A stretch of DNA of 64,000 bases from Megasphaera sp. UBA5897 (GTDB lineage: Bacteria; Bacillota; Negativicutes; Veillonellales; Megasphaeraceae), in assembly GCA_002431345.1 (NCBI GenBank), contig DJEN01000050.1, positions 30,737 to 94,736 of the forward strand. The letters run 5' to 3'. Position 1 is the first letter of the stretch; each line of letters begins with the position of its first letter. The notes beneath the pieces are model-generated. The model did no database searches. It saw only the letters and a program-made list of their open reading frames with translations, and was not told the DNA's origin. Shown here one piece after another: positions 45,481 through 55,033 of the stretch. The position numbers were made by a program, and so were the translations under genes.

Positions 45481-45526
45481 GGGGTATATATAATCTTTTT
45501 ATGAATTTAAAATGGGAGGAAACAAA

Positions 45527-47752
45527 ATGAAACAGAACAGTAAAAAACGAACGATGGCCTTTGCTGTAGCCATGATGTTGACTATGGGCATGTCTATGAG
45601 TGTATGGGCAGATGCAGTAGATGACTATGCGGGAATATCTAATGAAAATATTACGCAAGAAAGCCATCAAAAACAATATGGTCGCGATGTTGTCTATGGT
45701 GCATGGGCTGATAAAGGCGTAAACTTTACCTTTAATGGCTTAACGTTTGGTGATGGAAGCAGTAAAACAAATAAGGATGGGAAGCCGCTTGGTACAGAAA
45801 TCGCAGCTGATAATGGCGGTACAATTACGATTAACAAGGGCAGTATAGATATTCCGAACGGGTATCTTGCGACAGAAGGCGGTACTATCAATGTTAATGA
45901 TTCCACGGTCAAGAACAGTGGCGCATGGGTTAATAGCGGAACGATTACGTTTAAAAACAGTACACTTCAGGGGGGAACGCTGCACGTAGGGGCTGATTCT
46001 TCCAGTAATACGACTGATGATGGGACACTTACGCTCGATCAGACAAATGCTACTGTTGATAAGATAGAAGTTAGTCAGAACACCAATCAGAAAAATACCA
46101 TTTCTATTATGGGAGGCTCTACTATTCAAGCTGATTCAACTATCATTGATGGTGAAGGTAGTTCCTTAGTTTTTTCACAGAATACGGCTAATAACAAAAA
46201 CACATTTTCTACCAATAACTTGAATATCAAAAATAACGGACAAATAGAGTTTCAGGATGATACTACCGTCAATGTAAATAATTTAAATATTGAAGCAGGT
46301 AAATTTATTGTTAGCGGAAATTCGCAAAGCATTATTAATGGTGAAGTTCATATTTCCAATGCACTTGAAGTAAAAGGCAATGGGAATATTACATTTACGA
46401 AGAACTCGTCTGCATATACAAAGGCCGTATATCCTCAAACACGTGATGCACAGTCGACAGTGGATGTAGAAAAAATTGTTGATGCAGAAAATGATAAAAA
46501 CGTTACGATTGAACAAGGTGCTAAATTATTTATTAAGGATGCCAAGGCAGATAAAGCAACAAAATACAGTTTAAAAAATGCTATTGCAGTTAAAAATGAT
46601 ACATACAAAGGTACGCTTTGGCAGCAGATATATGGAGATAATATTTTTACAGAAGGCACGATAGACAAAGATGGTAATGTTGTCTTTCAGAATAACTACG
46701 CTGTCTTAAAAGATTATTCCATAGCACCGAATTTAGTGTTGTATGCAACATCAGACGAAGGTAAAAAGACCGCAGCCGGTCAATTTGTTGATACAGCTTT
46801 TGGCGTTACTACCAATGGCGATGTCAAAAAAGGTGCTGCAGCATTTGACAGTGCTGTCATGATGGCATCATTTGGCGGCGTTGCGTATGGTACCTATGGA
46901 TTTGGTCAGGATTTAGACACGATGATTGCTAACCATGATCGTACACAACAGGGTATTTGGGCATCCTATCTCCATCAGAATAAAACCGTAGATGGATTTA
47001 ATACAGGCAATACAAAAGCTAACTATGACTTGAAGTATAATGGCGTTATTTTAGGCAGTGATTTCCACACAACAGATACATCTCGTACAGGTGCTGCTTT
47101 TGCTTATGCGAAAGGGGATATTTCTTCCTATGGCAATACTGCCTATACAAAAAATGACAACAAATATTACGGTATCGGCCTGTATCATGACATCACGTTA
47201 GGAGATATGACCTATCGCGCTGACTTGGGCTATGTTCGCAGTGACAATGACCTGACCCAGTACAACTTGGGTCAAAAACTAACAGGTTCTCCAGATGGTT
47301 CCGCTTGGTATGCTAGCATTCGTGCAGAAAAAGCTATCGCATCCGGCCATTCTCTTTGGACACCGTATATTGGTCTGCGGTACATGCAGGTCAAGACAGA
47401 TACCTTTACGGACAGTCTCGGCATCAGCCATGATATGGACAATGCCAACCTTTGGAATATCCCAGTCGGCGTTTCGTTCCGCCATACGACACAATCCGGT
47501 GCTTGGAAATACACACCAGTTGCTGAAGTAGGGTATGTGTTTGCTGCCGGAGATAAAGACGTCAATGAAACTGTACGTCTGGGAACGGCATCAAATGCTT
47601 TATCTTCCGAATTAACAGAAAACCATTTTGTCGGCAAAGTAGGCTTTGAAGCAGCCAATACGGCAATGACACTCGGTGCCCATTACCAGTATCAAAAAGG
47701 AAGCAGTACTAAAGCCAATACGTGGGATGTACAAGTTGGCTTCAAATTCTAA
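45527..47752 (+). CDS. Autotransporter (type Va) outer membrane protein
   Basis: A 741-residue protein with a signal peptide (cleavage likely after SVWA, residue about 29). The passenger domain (about 30-465) is N/T/D-rich and predicted to form a beta-helix, with repeated strand-turn units (INVNDSTVKNSG, SGTITFKNSTLQGG, LNIKNNGQIEFQDDTT). The C-terminal autotransporter barrel (about 468-741) begins QGIWASYLHQNKT and ends with the outer-membrane signature VQVGFKF, terminal phenylalanine included. This is direct evidence of an outer membrane. No catalytic motif is seen in the passenger, so adhesion or surface structure is more likely than an enzyme. ATG 45527 follows gggagga. Confidence 0.9.
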   Translation: MKQNSKKRTMAFAVAMMLTMGMSMSVWADAVDDYAGISNENITQESHQKQYGRDVVYGAWADKGVNFTFNGLTFGDGSSKTNKDGKPLGTEIAADNGGTITINKGSIDIPNGYLATEGGTINVNDSTVKNSGAWVNSGTITFKNSTLQGGTLHVGADSSSNTTDDGTLTLDQTNATVDKIEVSQNTNQKNTISIMGGSTIQADSTIIDGEGSSLVFSQNTANNKNTFSTNNLNIKNNGQIEFQDDTTVNVNNLNIEAGKFIVSGNSQSIINGEVHISNALEVKGNGNITFTKNSSAYTKAVYPQTRDAQSTVDVEKIVDAENDKNVTIEQGAKLFIKDAKADKATKYSLKNAIAVKNDTYKGTLWQQIYGDNIFTEGTIDKDGNVVFQNNYAVLKDYSIAPNLVLYATSDEGKKTAAGQFVDTAFGVTTNGDVKKGAAAFDSAVMMASFGGVAYGTYGFGQDLDTMIANHDRTQQGIWASYLHQNKTVDGFNTGNTKANYDLKYNGVILGSDFHTTDTSRTGAAFAYAKGDISSYGNTAYTKNDNKYYGIGLYHDITLGDMTYRADLGYVRSDNDLTQYNLGQKLTGSPDGSAWYASIRAEKAIASGHSLWTPYIGLRYMQVKTDTFTDSLGISHDMDNANLWNIPVGVSFRHTTQSGAWKYTPVAEVGYVFAAGDKDVNETVRLGTASNALSSELTENHFVGKVGFEAANTAMTLGAHYQYQKGSSTKANTWDVQVGFKF

Positions 47753-47909
47753 TATACACAAATAAGAAAGAGCATGCATGGCAGGCAGCACGCCGCCATA
47801 CGTTTAGCGAACCTTGTGCTGTTTGGCATACCAAGCAGGACGTACTGTAAATGTATCTGCGTGATGGGCTGGCTCCATGAATGCCGCATTTTTCTCTATG
47901 AAATTTTAT

Positions 47910-47958
47910 AAATATCGTTTGCATATATGCGTAGCATGAATGTAAACGATATTTTTTT
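47910..47958 (+). terminator. Terminator downstream of the autotransporter
   Basis: Stem aaatatcgttt / aaacgatattt followed by a T-run, about 160 bases after the stop codon. The rest of the 47753-48201 gap holds no gene I can support; a 45-codon ORF near 47775 has no recognisable features. AT-rich DNA with two TATAAT hexamers near 48056-48072 may hold the glycogen operon promoter. Confidence 0.75.
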
Positions 47959-48201
47959 ATGTGCTTTTGTAATAACGATGTAAAAATTTGCATATAATAC
48001 AGAAAACCCTTATTTTGCGGCCTGATTTTCCTTTATCTTTACAGAAGAAATGGTGTATAATTAGCGTATAATATTCTATATTTACATATATAGTATTAAC
48101 GGAATACACAGAAAGAAGTCTGATGGGATTGACAGTGTGATTTTATAGCTATGATACATATACAAAAACCTGAGATTTCTTTCGTTAAGGAGGAATTTTA
48201 T

Positions 48202-49356
48202 ATGAGAAAATCCAATTGCCTGGCTATGATTCTTGCAGGAGGAAAAGGAAGCCGTCTTGGCGTATTGACGAAAGATCAGGCAAAGCCTGGCCTGCTGTTT
48301 GGCGGTAAATACCGGATTATTGATTTCCCGCTCAGCAACTGCCGTCATTCCGGGATTGGCACGGTAGGCATTTTGACGCAGTATCAGCCGCTGGAATTGA
48401 ACTGGTATGTCGGTAACGGCAGTTCGTGGGATTTGGATTCCGATACAGGCGGTACGTTTGTACTGCCGCCGTATACGAGTGACGGCGGTTCGAATTGGTA
48501 TCGGGGAACGGCCGATGCGATTTATCAAAACCTGAATTTTGTCGATATGGTCGGCGATGATTACGTGCTGATTTTGTCAGGCGATCATATTTATTCCATG
48601 GATTATGCGAAGATGCTGGCATTTCACAAAAAACATGAAGCGAAAGTGACGATTGGCACAATTCGCGTTCCGTGGGATGAAGCCAGCCGTTTTGGCATTA
48701 TGGTAGCCGACGATACGATGCGGATTAATAAGTTCCAAGAAAAACCGGCTAAGCCGGAAAGCAATTTGGCATCCATGGGGATTTATATTTTTAACCGGGA
48801 TGTACTGAAATCATACTTGCAGGCAGATGCCCAGGATGAAACGTCTGAACACGATTTTGGGAAAAACGTAATTCCTGCTATGCTGGCAGATCATCTGCCG
48901 CTGTACGCGTATCCTTTTGAAGGATATTGGAAAGATGTCGGCACGATTGACAGCTTGTGGCAGGCAAATATGGATTTGATTGCCGATGAACCGCCGCTGG
49001 ATTTGAACAACCCGCAGTGGCGCATTTATTCTGCCAACCAGAGCATGCCGCCTCATTTTATTGGGCCGGAAGGCAGTGCCAAGAGTTCGCTGGTGGCAGA
49101 AGGGTCGGCTATTTTAGGCAATGTCATCAACTCCGTTATTTTTTACGGCGTGACGATTGAAAAAGGTGCCAAAGTAAGCAATTCTGTGATTATGCCTGGG
49201 ACAGTTATCAAAAAAAATGCCATTGTGGATAAAGCGATTATTGGCGAACGGTGCATTATTCATGAAGGAGCCGTTGTACATAATGAAGATGGTTCGGTCG
49301 CTGTTTTGGGCCGTAATGATGAAATGAAAAAGGGCAAAGCCCAAAAGGAGGCATAA
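48202..49356 (+). CDS. glgC: Glucose-1-phosphate adenylyltransferase
   Basis: A 384-residue ADP-glucose pyrophosphorylase, the committing step of glycogen synthesis. N-terminal nucleotidyl motif [16 protein letters not shown] with [31 protein letters not shown], the catalytic [10 protein letters not shown] and the C-terminal left-handed beta-helix ([18 protein letters not shown]). ATG 48202 follows aaggagg; an upstream in-frame ATG at 48151 lacks a ribosome site and would add 17 non-family residues. glgD follows after three bases. Confidence 0.97.
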   Translation: MRKSNCLAMILAGGKGSRLGVLTKDQAKPGLLFGGKYRIIDFPLSNCRHSGIGTVGILTQYQPLELNWYVGNGSSWDLDSDTGGTFVLPPYTSDGGSNWYRGTADAIYQNLNFVDMVGDDYVLILSGDHIYSMDYAKMLAFHKKHEAKVTIGTIRVPWDEASRFGIMVADDTMRINKFQEKPAKPESNLASMGIYIFNRDVLKSYLQADAQDETSEHDFGKNVIPAMLADHLPLYAYPFEGYWKDVGTIDSLWQANMDLIADEPPLDLNNPQWRIYSANQSMPPHFIGPEGSAKSSLVAEGSAILGNVINSVIFYGVTIEKGAKVSNSVIMPGTVIKKNAIVDKAIIGERCIIHEGAVVHNEDGSVAVLGRNDEMKKGKAQKEA

Positions 49357-49359
49357 GCG

Positions 49360-50475
49360 ATGAGCAGTGATATGATTGCATTACTTAATTTGAGAAATGA
49401 TGCCGTACTCAGTGAATTGAATGAAAAACGTCCCTTAGCGACGATTCCTATAGGTGGCAAATTTCGCTTGATTGACTTTACCTTGTCTAATATTGTTAAT
49501 GCGGGTATTGCTAATGTAGGGTTGTTGTTGTCTTCACAATCACGGTCTGTATTGGACCATATCCGTTCTGGGAAAGAATGGGGACTGGCACGAAAGGGAG
49601 ACGGTTTATTTTACTTGCCTGCTTCGGTAGAAGAAGTACTGCATCCTGTCGAAGGGGATGTGGCGGCGTATTATAATAATCTGTTGTTTGTCGAACGAGG
49701 AGACAAACCATATATTTTATTAACCGGCTGTGATACGGTGCAGAACATTGATTATGACGAAGTCCTTCATTTTCACCGTCAGCATAATGCCGATGTAACG
49801 ATTATTTACCAAAAACAGACAGAAGACAGTAATCGCAGCGGTTATGCGATTACTGTCAATGATCGGGATAGGATTACCAATATCGAATCGAGAGAGTCCA
49901 TAAAAGCGGGGGAAAACTTATATCAGCGGGGTATTTTGATAGACAGCCGGATTTTCCAGCATTCCATTCGTAAAGCCTATGCAAAAGGATATCATTATTT
50001 GATTACGGATATTTTAAAACGCAACGTCGGTCGGCTGCGCATGTTTGGCTACCAATATACAGAGTACGCTAAACGTGTTGATTCGATTGCATCGTATTTC
50101 CAGGTCAATATGGATTTATTGCATGCCAAAACATGGCATGATTTGTTTCTCCTGGACAACCAGCGGCATATCTATACGAAAATCAAAGATGAAGCGCCTG
50201 CTAAATATATGGAAGAATCCCATGTCAGCAATTCCTTAGTTGCGAATGGCTGTATTATTGAAGGACGGGTCGAAAATTCCATCTTGTTCCGTAAAGTAAA
50301 AGTGGGCAAAAATGCAGTTATTCGCAACAGCATTGTCATGCAGCACACTAGCATTGGTGACGATGCAGAGCTGGATTATGTCATTTGTGATAAGAATACA
50401 GTGATTCAGCCGGAAGCCGTGCTGACGGGGACGAAAGAAAAACCATTGTGTATTGGAAAATACAGCGTCATTTAA
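49360..50475 (+). CDS. glgD: Glucose-1-phosphate adenylyltransferase regulatory subunit GlgD
   Basis: A 371-residue GlgC paralogue common in Firmicutes. It keeps the fold (IPIGGKFRLIDFTLSNIVNAG, beta-helix VSNSLVANGCIIEGRVENSI) but has a degenerate catalytic N-terminus, lacking the GGxGxRL loop, and it carries LLTGCDTVQNIDYD in place of the SGDH metal motif. GlgD is known to modify GlgC activity in the complex. Confidence 0.93.
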   Translation: MSSDMIALLNLRNDAVLSELNEKRPLATIPIGGKFRLIDFTLSNIVNAGIANVGLLLSSQSRSVLDHIRSGKEWGLARKGDGLFYLPASVEEVLHPVEGDVAAYYNNLLFVERGDKPYILLTGCDTVQNIDYDEVLHFHRQHNADVTIIYQKQTEDSNRSGYAITVNDRDRITNIESRESIKAGENLYQRGILIDSRIFQHSIRKAYAKGYHYLITDILKRNVGRLRMFGYQYTEYAKRVDSIASYFQVNMDLLHAKTWHDLFLLDNQRHIYTKIKDEAPAKYMEESHVSNSLVANGCIIEGRVENSILFRKVKVGKNAVIRNSIVMQHTSIGDDAELDYVICDKNTVIQPEAVLTGTKEKPLCIGKYSVI

Positions 50476-50493
50476 GAAGGGGCTTAGAAAATA

Positions 50494-52923
50494 ATGAGGA
50501 AATGGCAGAATAAGGAAGAATTTAAGAAGATATTTACCAAAAAAGCCCATATATTATGGGAAAAAGAACTGCATGACCTGACATTAAACGAAGTATATCA
50601 AACCGTAGCCTATATGGTTCGCGATTTAGTCAGTGAAGACTGGATGCATACCAAAGAAAAATATGTCGAAGAAAAAGCCAAGCAGGTATATTATTTTTCG
50701 ATTGAATTCTTGCTGGGACGGTTATTGGAATCCAATTTAATTGGCGTAGATATGGAATATATCTGCCGGGACGGCTTAAAAGAGCTGGGCTGGAATTTGG
50801 ATGATGTCATTCCGCAGGAACGGGATGCTGGTTTGGGCAACGGCGGTTTGGGCCGGCTGGCTGCCTGCTTTATTGATTCCTTAGCTGCCCTGCAGCTGCC
50901 GGGACATGGCTGCAGCATCCGCTACCAATATGGGTTGTTTCATCAGAAAATTGTCGATGACCAGCAGGTAGAACTGCCGGATAACTGGCTGGTACATGGC
51001 TATCCCTGGGAAGTCAAGCGTGTGGATAAAGCAGTCAACGTCCGGTTTGGCGGCAACGCGTACATGCGGCCGACTGATGATGGAAAACTGGAATGTATCT
51101 ATGAAAAGTACTCGTCTGTGCGGGCAGTGCCGTATGACGTGCCGATTATCGGGTATCACAACAACACGGTCAATACGCTTCGCTTGTGGCGTGCTGAATA
51201 CTCCCGGGAAGATTTGTACCGTGAGCTGTCCATGGGGGACCGCCACCGGGCGTTTCGCTATAAAGATCATGTACAGCAGATTTCCCGCTTTCTCTATCCG
51301 GATGACAGCACCGAAGAAGGCCGGCGTTTGCGCTTGATGCAGGAATATTTCTTTGTTTCAGCCGGCGTGCAGAGTATCGTCCGTTACTATAAGGCAAAAT
51401 ACAAGACGAGCCTGTATCATTTTGACCAATATATCAGCATTCACATCAATGATACCCATCCGGTATTAGTCATTCCGGAATTGATGCGGATTTTTATGGA
51501 TGAAGAAGGCATGACGTGGGAAGACGCCTGGAAGATTACCGTTCGGACCGTGGCATATACGAATCATACGATTTTACCGGAAGCCATGGAAAAATGGTCC
51601 ATTCCTATGTTCCAGTCGCTGCTGCCCCGGATTTACCTCATTATCGATGAAATCAACAGACGCTGGCTGAAAGAGGTACGAAACCGGTATCCGGGAGATG
51701 AAAATAAGGCCCGTGACGTAGCTGTCTTGTGGGACGGCCAGGTGCATATGGCTCATTTGGCTGTATTGGGAAGTCACAGTGTCAACGGTGTAGCAGAAAT
51801 ACACTCGCAGATTTTAAAAGATTCGACACTGCATCAATTTTATACGTGTTTCCCCAATCGGTTTTCCAACAAAACCAACGGCATTTCCCACCGCCGCTGG
51901 CTGATTCAGGCCAATCCGCAGCTGACCTCGCTGATTGATGATGCTATTGGCACCGGTTGGCACAAAGAACCGGCACAGCTGTCCAAGCTGGAAGCGTTTA
52001 AAAATGACAGCGCGTTTTTGCAGCAGCTGGATGCAGTCAAGACCTACCGGAAAGGCGTATTGGCAAACTATATCAAGAGCAAGTATGACATAAAAGTGCG
52101 AACCGATTCTATTTTTGACATACAAATTAAGCGGATTCATTTATACAAACGGCAGCTCCTCAACATTTTGCATATATTGCATTTGTATTACCAGTTAAAA
52201 GAACATCCGACTATGCAGATTACGCCGCGGACCTATTTGTTTGGCGGCAAAGCGGCAGCCGGATACGGCGAAGCCAAACAGACGATTAAGCTGATTAACG
52301 TCGTAGCCCACATGATTAACCGGGATCGGCAAGTTAGCAAGCAAATGCAGGTGCTGTTTTTAGAAAACTACAATGTTTCACTGGGCCAGCTGCTTTTTCC
52401 GGCAGCCGATGTCAGTGAACAAATTTCAACAGCCGGTAAAGAAGCTTCCGGCACAGGCAATATGAAATTTATGATGAATGGTGCCATTACGCTGGGAACG
52501 ATGGATGGTGCCAATGTAGAAATCCATCGGGAAGTAGGCGATGACAACTGTGTTATTTTTGGCCTGCGGGCTGATGAAGTAATGAATTATTATATGCACG
52601 GCGGCTATTCGTCGTGGAATATGTACAGCACCGATGGAGATATCCGCCAAGTGATGAATGCATTAGTAGACAGAACGCTGAATGGCGAACATTTTGGTAT
52701 GCTATATGAATCATTGCTTGACAGGAATGATGAATTCTTTGTTTTAAAAGATTTTGCGTCTTATTGCAATGCGCAAAAAAAAATTGCCCGCCGCTACGGG
52801 AAAAAACAAGAATGGCTTCGTTCCAGCATGGTCAATATTGCCCATTCCGGTTATTTTTCCAGCGACCGGACTATTCAGGAATATGCTTCAGATATTTGGC
52901 ATATTCATCCCGTCAATGTATAA
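50494..52923 (+). CDS. glgP: Glycogen phosphorylase
   Basis: An 809-residue PLP enzyme that releases glucose-1-phosphate from alpha-1,4-glucan. Family motifs: YYFSIEFLLGRLL, DAGLGNGGLGRLAACFIDS, NDTHPVLVIPELMRIF, TNHTILPEAMEKW, and the PLP-lysine EASGTGNMKFMMNGAITLGT. It sits between the synthesis genes, so synthesis and breakdown are co-transcribed. The released glucose-1-P would be used by Pgm (1.4 kb). Confidence 0.97.
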   Translation: MRKWQNKEEFKKIFTKKAHILWEKELHDLTLNEVYQTVAYMVRDLVSEDWMHTKEKYVEEKAKQVYYFSIEFLLGRLLESNLIGVDMEYICRDGLKELGWNLDDVIPQERDAGLGNGGLGRLAACFIDSLAALQLPGHGCSIRYQYGLFHQKIVDDQQVELPDNWLVHGYPWEVKRVDKAVNVRFGGNAYMRPTDDGKLECIYEKYSSVRAVPYDVPIIGYHNNTVNTLRLWRAEYSREDLYRELSMGDRHRAFRYKDHVQQISRFLYPDDSTEEGRRLRLMQEYFFVSAGVQSIVRYYKAKYKTSLYHFDQYISIHINDTHPVLVIPELMRIFMDEEGMTWEDAWKITVRTVAYTNHTILPEAMEKWSIPMFQSLLPRIYLIIDEINRRWLKEVRNRYPGDENKARDVAVLWDGQVHMAHLAVLGSHSVNGVAEIHSQILKDSTLHQFYTCFPNRFSNKTNGISHRRWLIQANPQLTSLIDDAIGTGWHKEPAQLSKLEAFKNDSAFLQQLDAVKTYRKGVLANYIKSKYDIKVRTDSIFDIQIKRIHLYKRQLLNILHILHLYYQLKEHPTMQITPRTYLFGGKAAAGYGEAKQTIKLINVVAHMINRDRQVSKQMQVLFLENYNVSLGQLLFPAADVSEQISTAGKEASGTGNMKFMMNGAITLGTMDGANVEIHREVGDDNCVIFGLRADEVMNYYMHGGYSSWNMYSTDGDIRQVMNALVDRTLNGEHFGMLYESLLDRNDEFFVLKDFASYCNAQKKIARRYGKKQEWLRSSMVNIAHSGYFSSDRTIQEYASDIWHIHPVNV

Positions 52924-52941
52924 GGTCAGGGGGAATGCCTA

Positions 52942-54969
52942 ATGAAACGCAATGCGATTGATGAATATAGCACCTTTTTGTATCATCAAGGCACCAATCA
53001 TGCCAGTTATCAGCTGTTTGGCGCGCATTTTACCGTTTTTCGCCGCAAGTCCTGCGTGCGCTTTGCTGTCTGGGCACCGCATGCCCAGGCCGTCAGCGTC
53101 GTCGGCGATTTTAACCAATGGGACACGGCAGCTCATCCCATGAAGCGGAGCGAGTATGGCGACGGCATTTGGACTGCGTATATTCCCGGCCTGAAGGAAG
53201 GGGATATTTACAAATATGCGGTTACAACGGCAGCCGGTGATGTCATATTAAAAAGCGATCCCTATGCTTTTGCGTCGGAAGTCCGCCCGCATACGGCATC
53301 CAAAATCACGAAGCTGCATTATGCATGGAAAGATAAAAAATGGCAGGAAAGCCGCAGTCGCTATGATTCGTACAGCCAGCCCATGCTGACGTACGAAGTG
53401 CATCTTGGCTCATGGAAGCGGGATGCCGACGGCAACATGCTGACGTACCGCGATATAGCCCAAGACCTTGCGGCGTATGTCAAAGACATGCATTATACCC
53501 ATATCGAACTGATGCCGCTTTGTGAATATCCTTTTGATGGCTCTTGGGGGTACCAGGGAACGGGTTATTTTTCGGCAACCAGCCGCTACGGCGCACCGGA
53601 AGACTTGATGTATCTGATTGATGTCTGCCATCGGCAGGACATCGGTGTCATTTTGGACTGGGTGCCGGGACATTTTTGCCGTGATGCCCATGGACTGCGG
53701 TATTTTGACGGTCAGCCCTGCTACGAATCGGGCAATGCCACACTGGCAGAAAACAAAGAATGGGATACGATGAATTTTGATTACGGCCGGCCGGAAGTCC
53801 AGTCGTTCCTGATTTCCAGTGCCTTGTTTTGGTTGCGCCAGTTTCATATCGACGGCTTGCGGATAGATGCTGTCGCCAATATGCTCTATCTGGATTACGG
53901 CCATGCAGACGGCCGGTGGCAGCCGAATAAATACGGCGGCCGGGAAAACTTGGAAGCCATTGACTTTTTGCAGCACTTGAATGCCGCTGTTTTTCGTGAA
54001 TTTCCTCAGGCCCTGATGATTGCGGAAGAATCCTCATCCTGGCCGCTGGTTACCAAACCTGTCGATATGGGCGGCCTGGGATTCAACTACAAATGGAATA
54101 TGGGCTGGATGAACGACATGCTGCGGTATATGGCGATGGATCCGCTGTTCCGCAAAGATAATCACAACCTGATTACTTTTTCGCTGTGCTACGCTTTTTC
54201 CGAAAATTTTATCCTGCCGTTGTCGCATGATGAAGTCGTCCATGGAAAACATTCGCTGTTGGACAAAATGCCCGGTGATTATTGGCAGAAATTTGCCGGC
54301 CTGCGCGCGTTTTACGGCTACTGGATGGCACATCCCGGCAAGAAGCTGCTGTTTATGGGCAGTGATTTCGGTCAGTTTATTGAATGGAAATATGACGACA
54401 GCTTGGACTGGCATTTGTTGGACTATCCGATGCACAAAGCTATGCATGACTACGTGCGGCAGCTCAATCAATTTTACGGCACTCATCCGGAATTTTGGCA
54501 GGAAGACTGCGACTGGTCCGGCTTTTCTTGGATTAGCTGCGATGACTGCGACAACAGTGTGATTGCCTTTTTCCGCAGCGGCCGCACCCAAGAGGATATG
54601 ACCGTCGTCGTCTGCAATTTTACGCCGGTCGTCCGCCATGGGTATCGCTTTGGCGTGCCCCGTCCCGGTACGTATGTAGAAGTGTTTAACAGTGATGCAG
54701 AAGCGTTTGGCGGTTCCAATGTACTAAACGAAGGCGAGTTTGCTGCGCAGACCGTACCGATGCACGGCATGGATCAGTCACTGGAACTGACGCTGCCGCC
54801 ACTGGCAACGATATATTTGCAACTAAAAGATACAATAGATACAAGAAACACACCGGCCGCAGCCCCAACGAAAACGCCTAAGCGGGCAGGCCGTGCTAAA
54901 AAGACGGCTGGAGCGGCAAAGAAGCGCAGCAGTGCGAAGAATACAAAAAAGAGCAATAAATTACAATAA
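52942..54969 (+). CDS. glgB: 1,4-alpha-glucan branching enzyme with basic C-terminal tail
   Basis: A 675-residue GH13 enzyme that makes alpha-1,6 branches. An N-terminal CBM48 (FAVWAPHAQAVSVVGDFNQW) precedes the catalytic barrel, with nucleophile D309 in GLRIDAVANMLY, acid/base E362 in MIAEESSSWP, and LSHDEVVHGK. The C-terminal beta domain (about 560-635) is normal. The final approximately 35 residues form an unusual lysine/alanine-rich, histone-H1-like tail (KTPKRAGRAKKTAGAAKKRS, continuing to SNK). It lies 18 bases after glgP. Confidence 0.96.
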   Translation: MKRNAIDEYSTFLYHQGTNHASYQLFGAHFTVFRRKSCVRFAVWAPHAQAVSVVGDFNQWDTAAHPMKRSEYGDGIWTAYIPGLKEGDIYKYAVTTAAGDVILKSDPYAFASEVRPHTASKITKLHYAWKDKKWQESRSRYDSYSQPMLTYEVHLGSWKRDADGNMLTYRDIAQDLAAYVKDMHYTHIELMPLCEYPFDGSWGYQGTGYFSATSRYGAPEDLMYLIDVCHRQDIGVILDWVPGHFCRDAHGLRYFDGQPCYESGNATLAENKEWDTMNFDYGRPEVQSFLISSALFWLRQFHIDGLRIDAVANMLYLDYGHADGRWQPNKYGGRENLEAIDFLQHLNAAVFREFPQALMIAEESSSWPLVTKPVDMGGLGFNYKWNMGWMNDMLRYMAMDPLFRKDNHNLITFSLCYAFSENFILPLSHDEVVHGKHSLLDKMPGDYWQKFAGLRAFYGYWMAHPGKKLLFMGSDFGQFIEWKYDDSLDWHLLDYPMHKAMHDYVRQLNQFYGTHPEFWQEDCDWSGFSWISCDDCDNSVIAFFRSGRTQEDMTVVVCNFTPVVRHGYRFGVPRPGTYVEVFNSDAEAFGGSNVLNEGEFAAQTVPMHGMDQSLELTLPPLATIYLQLKDTIDTRNTPAAAPTKTPKRAGRAKKTAGAAKKRSSAKNTKKSNKLQ

Positions 54970-55033
54970 GGACGTGACATAGGTGAAAAAGACAATACAG
55001 AATCATACCAGCAAGAAAAAAGAGGAATTGCCC

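Noticed and set aside
47775..47912. 45-codon plus-strand ORF after the autotransporter
   Set aside because: No ribosome site, no recognisable features, and it ends at the terminator; chance ORF or decayed remnant.
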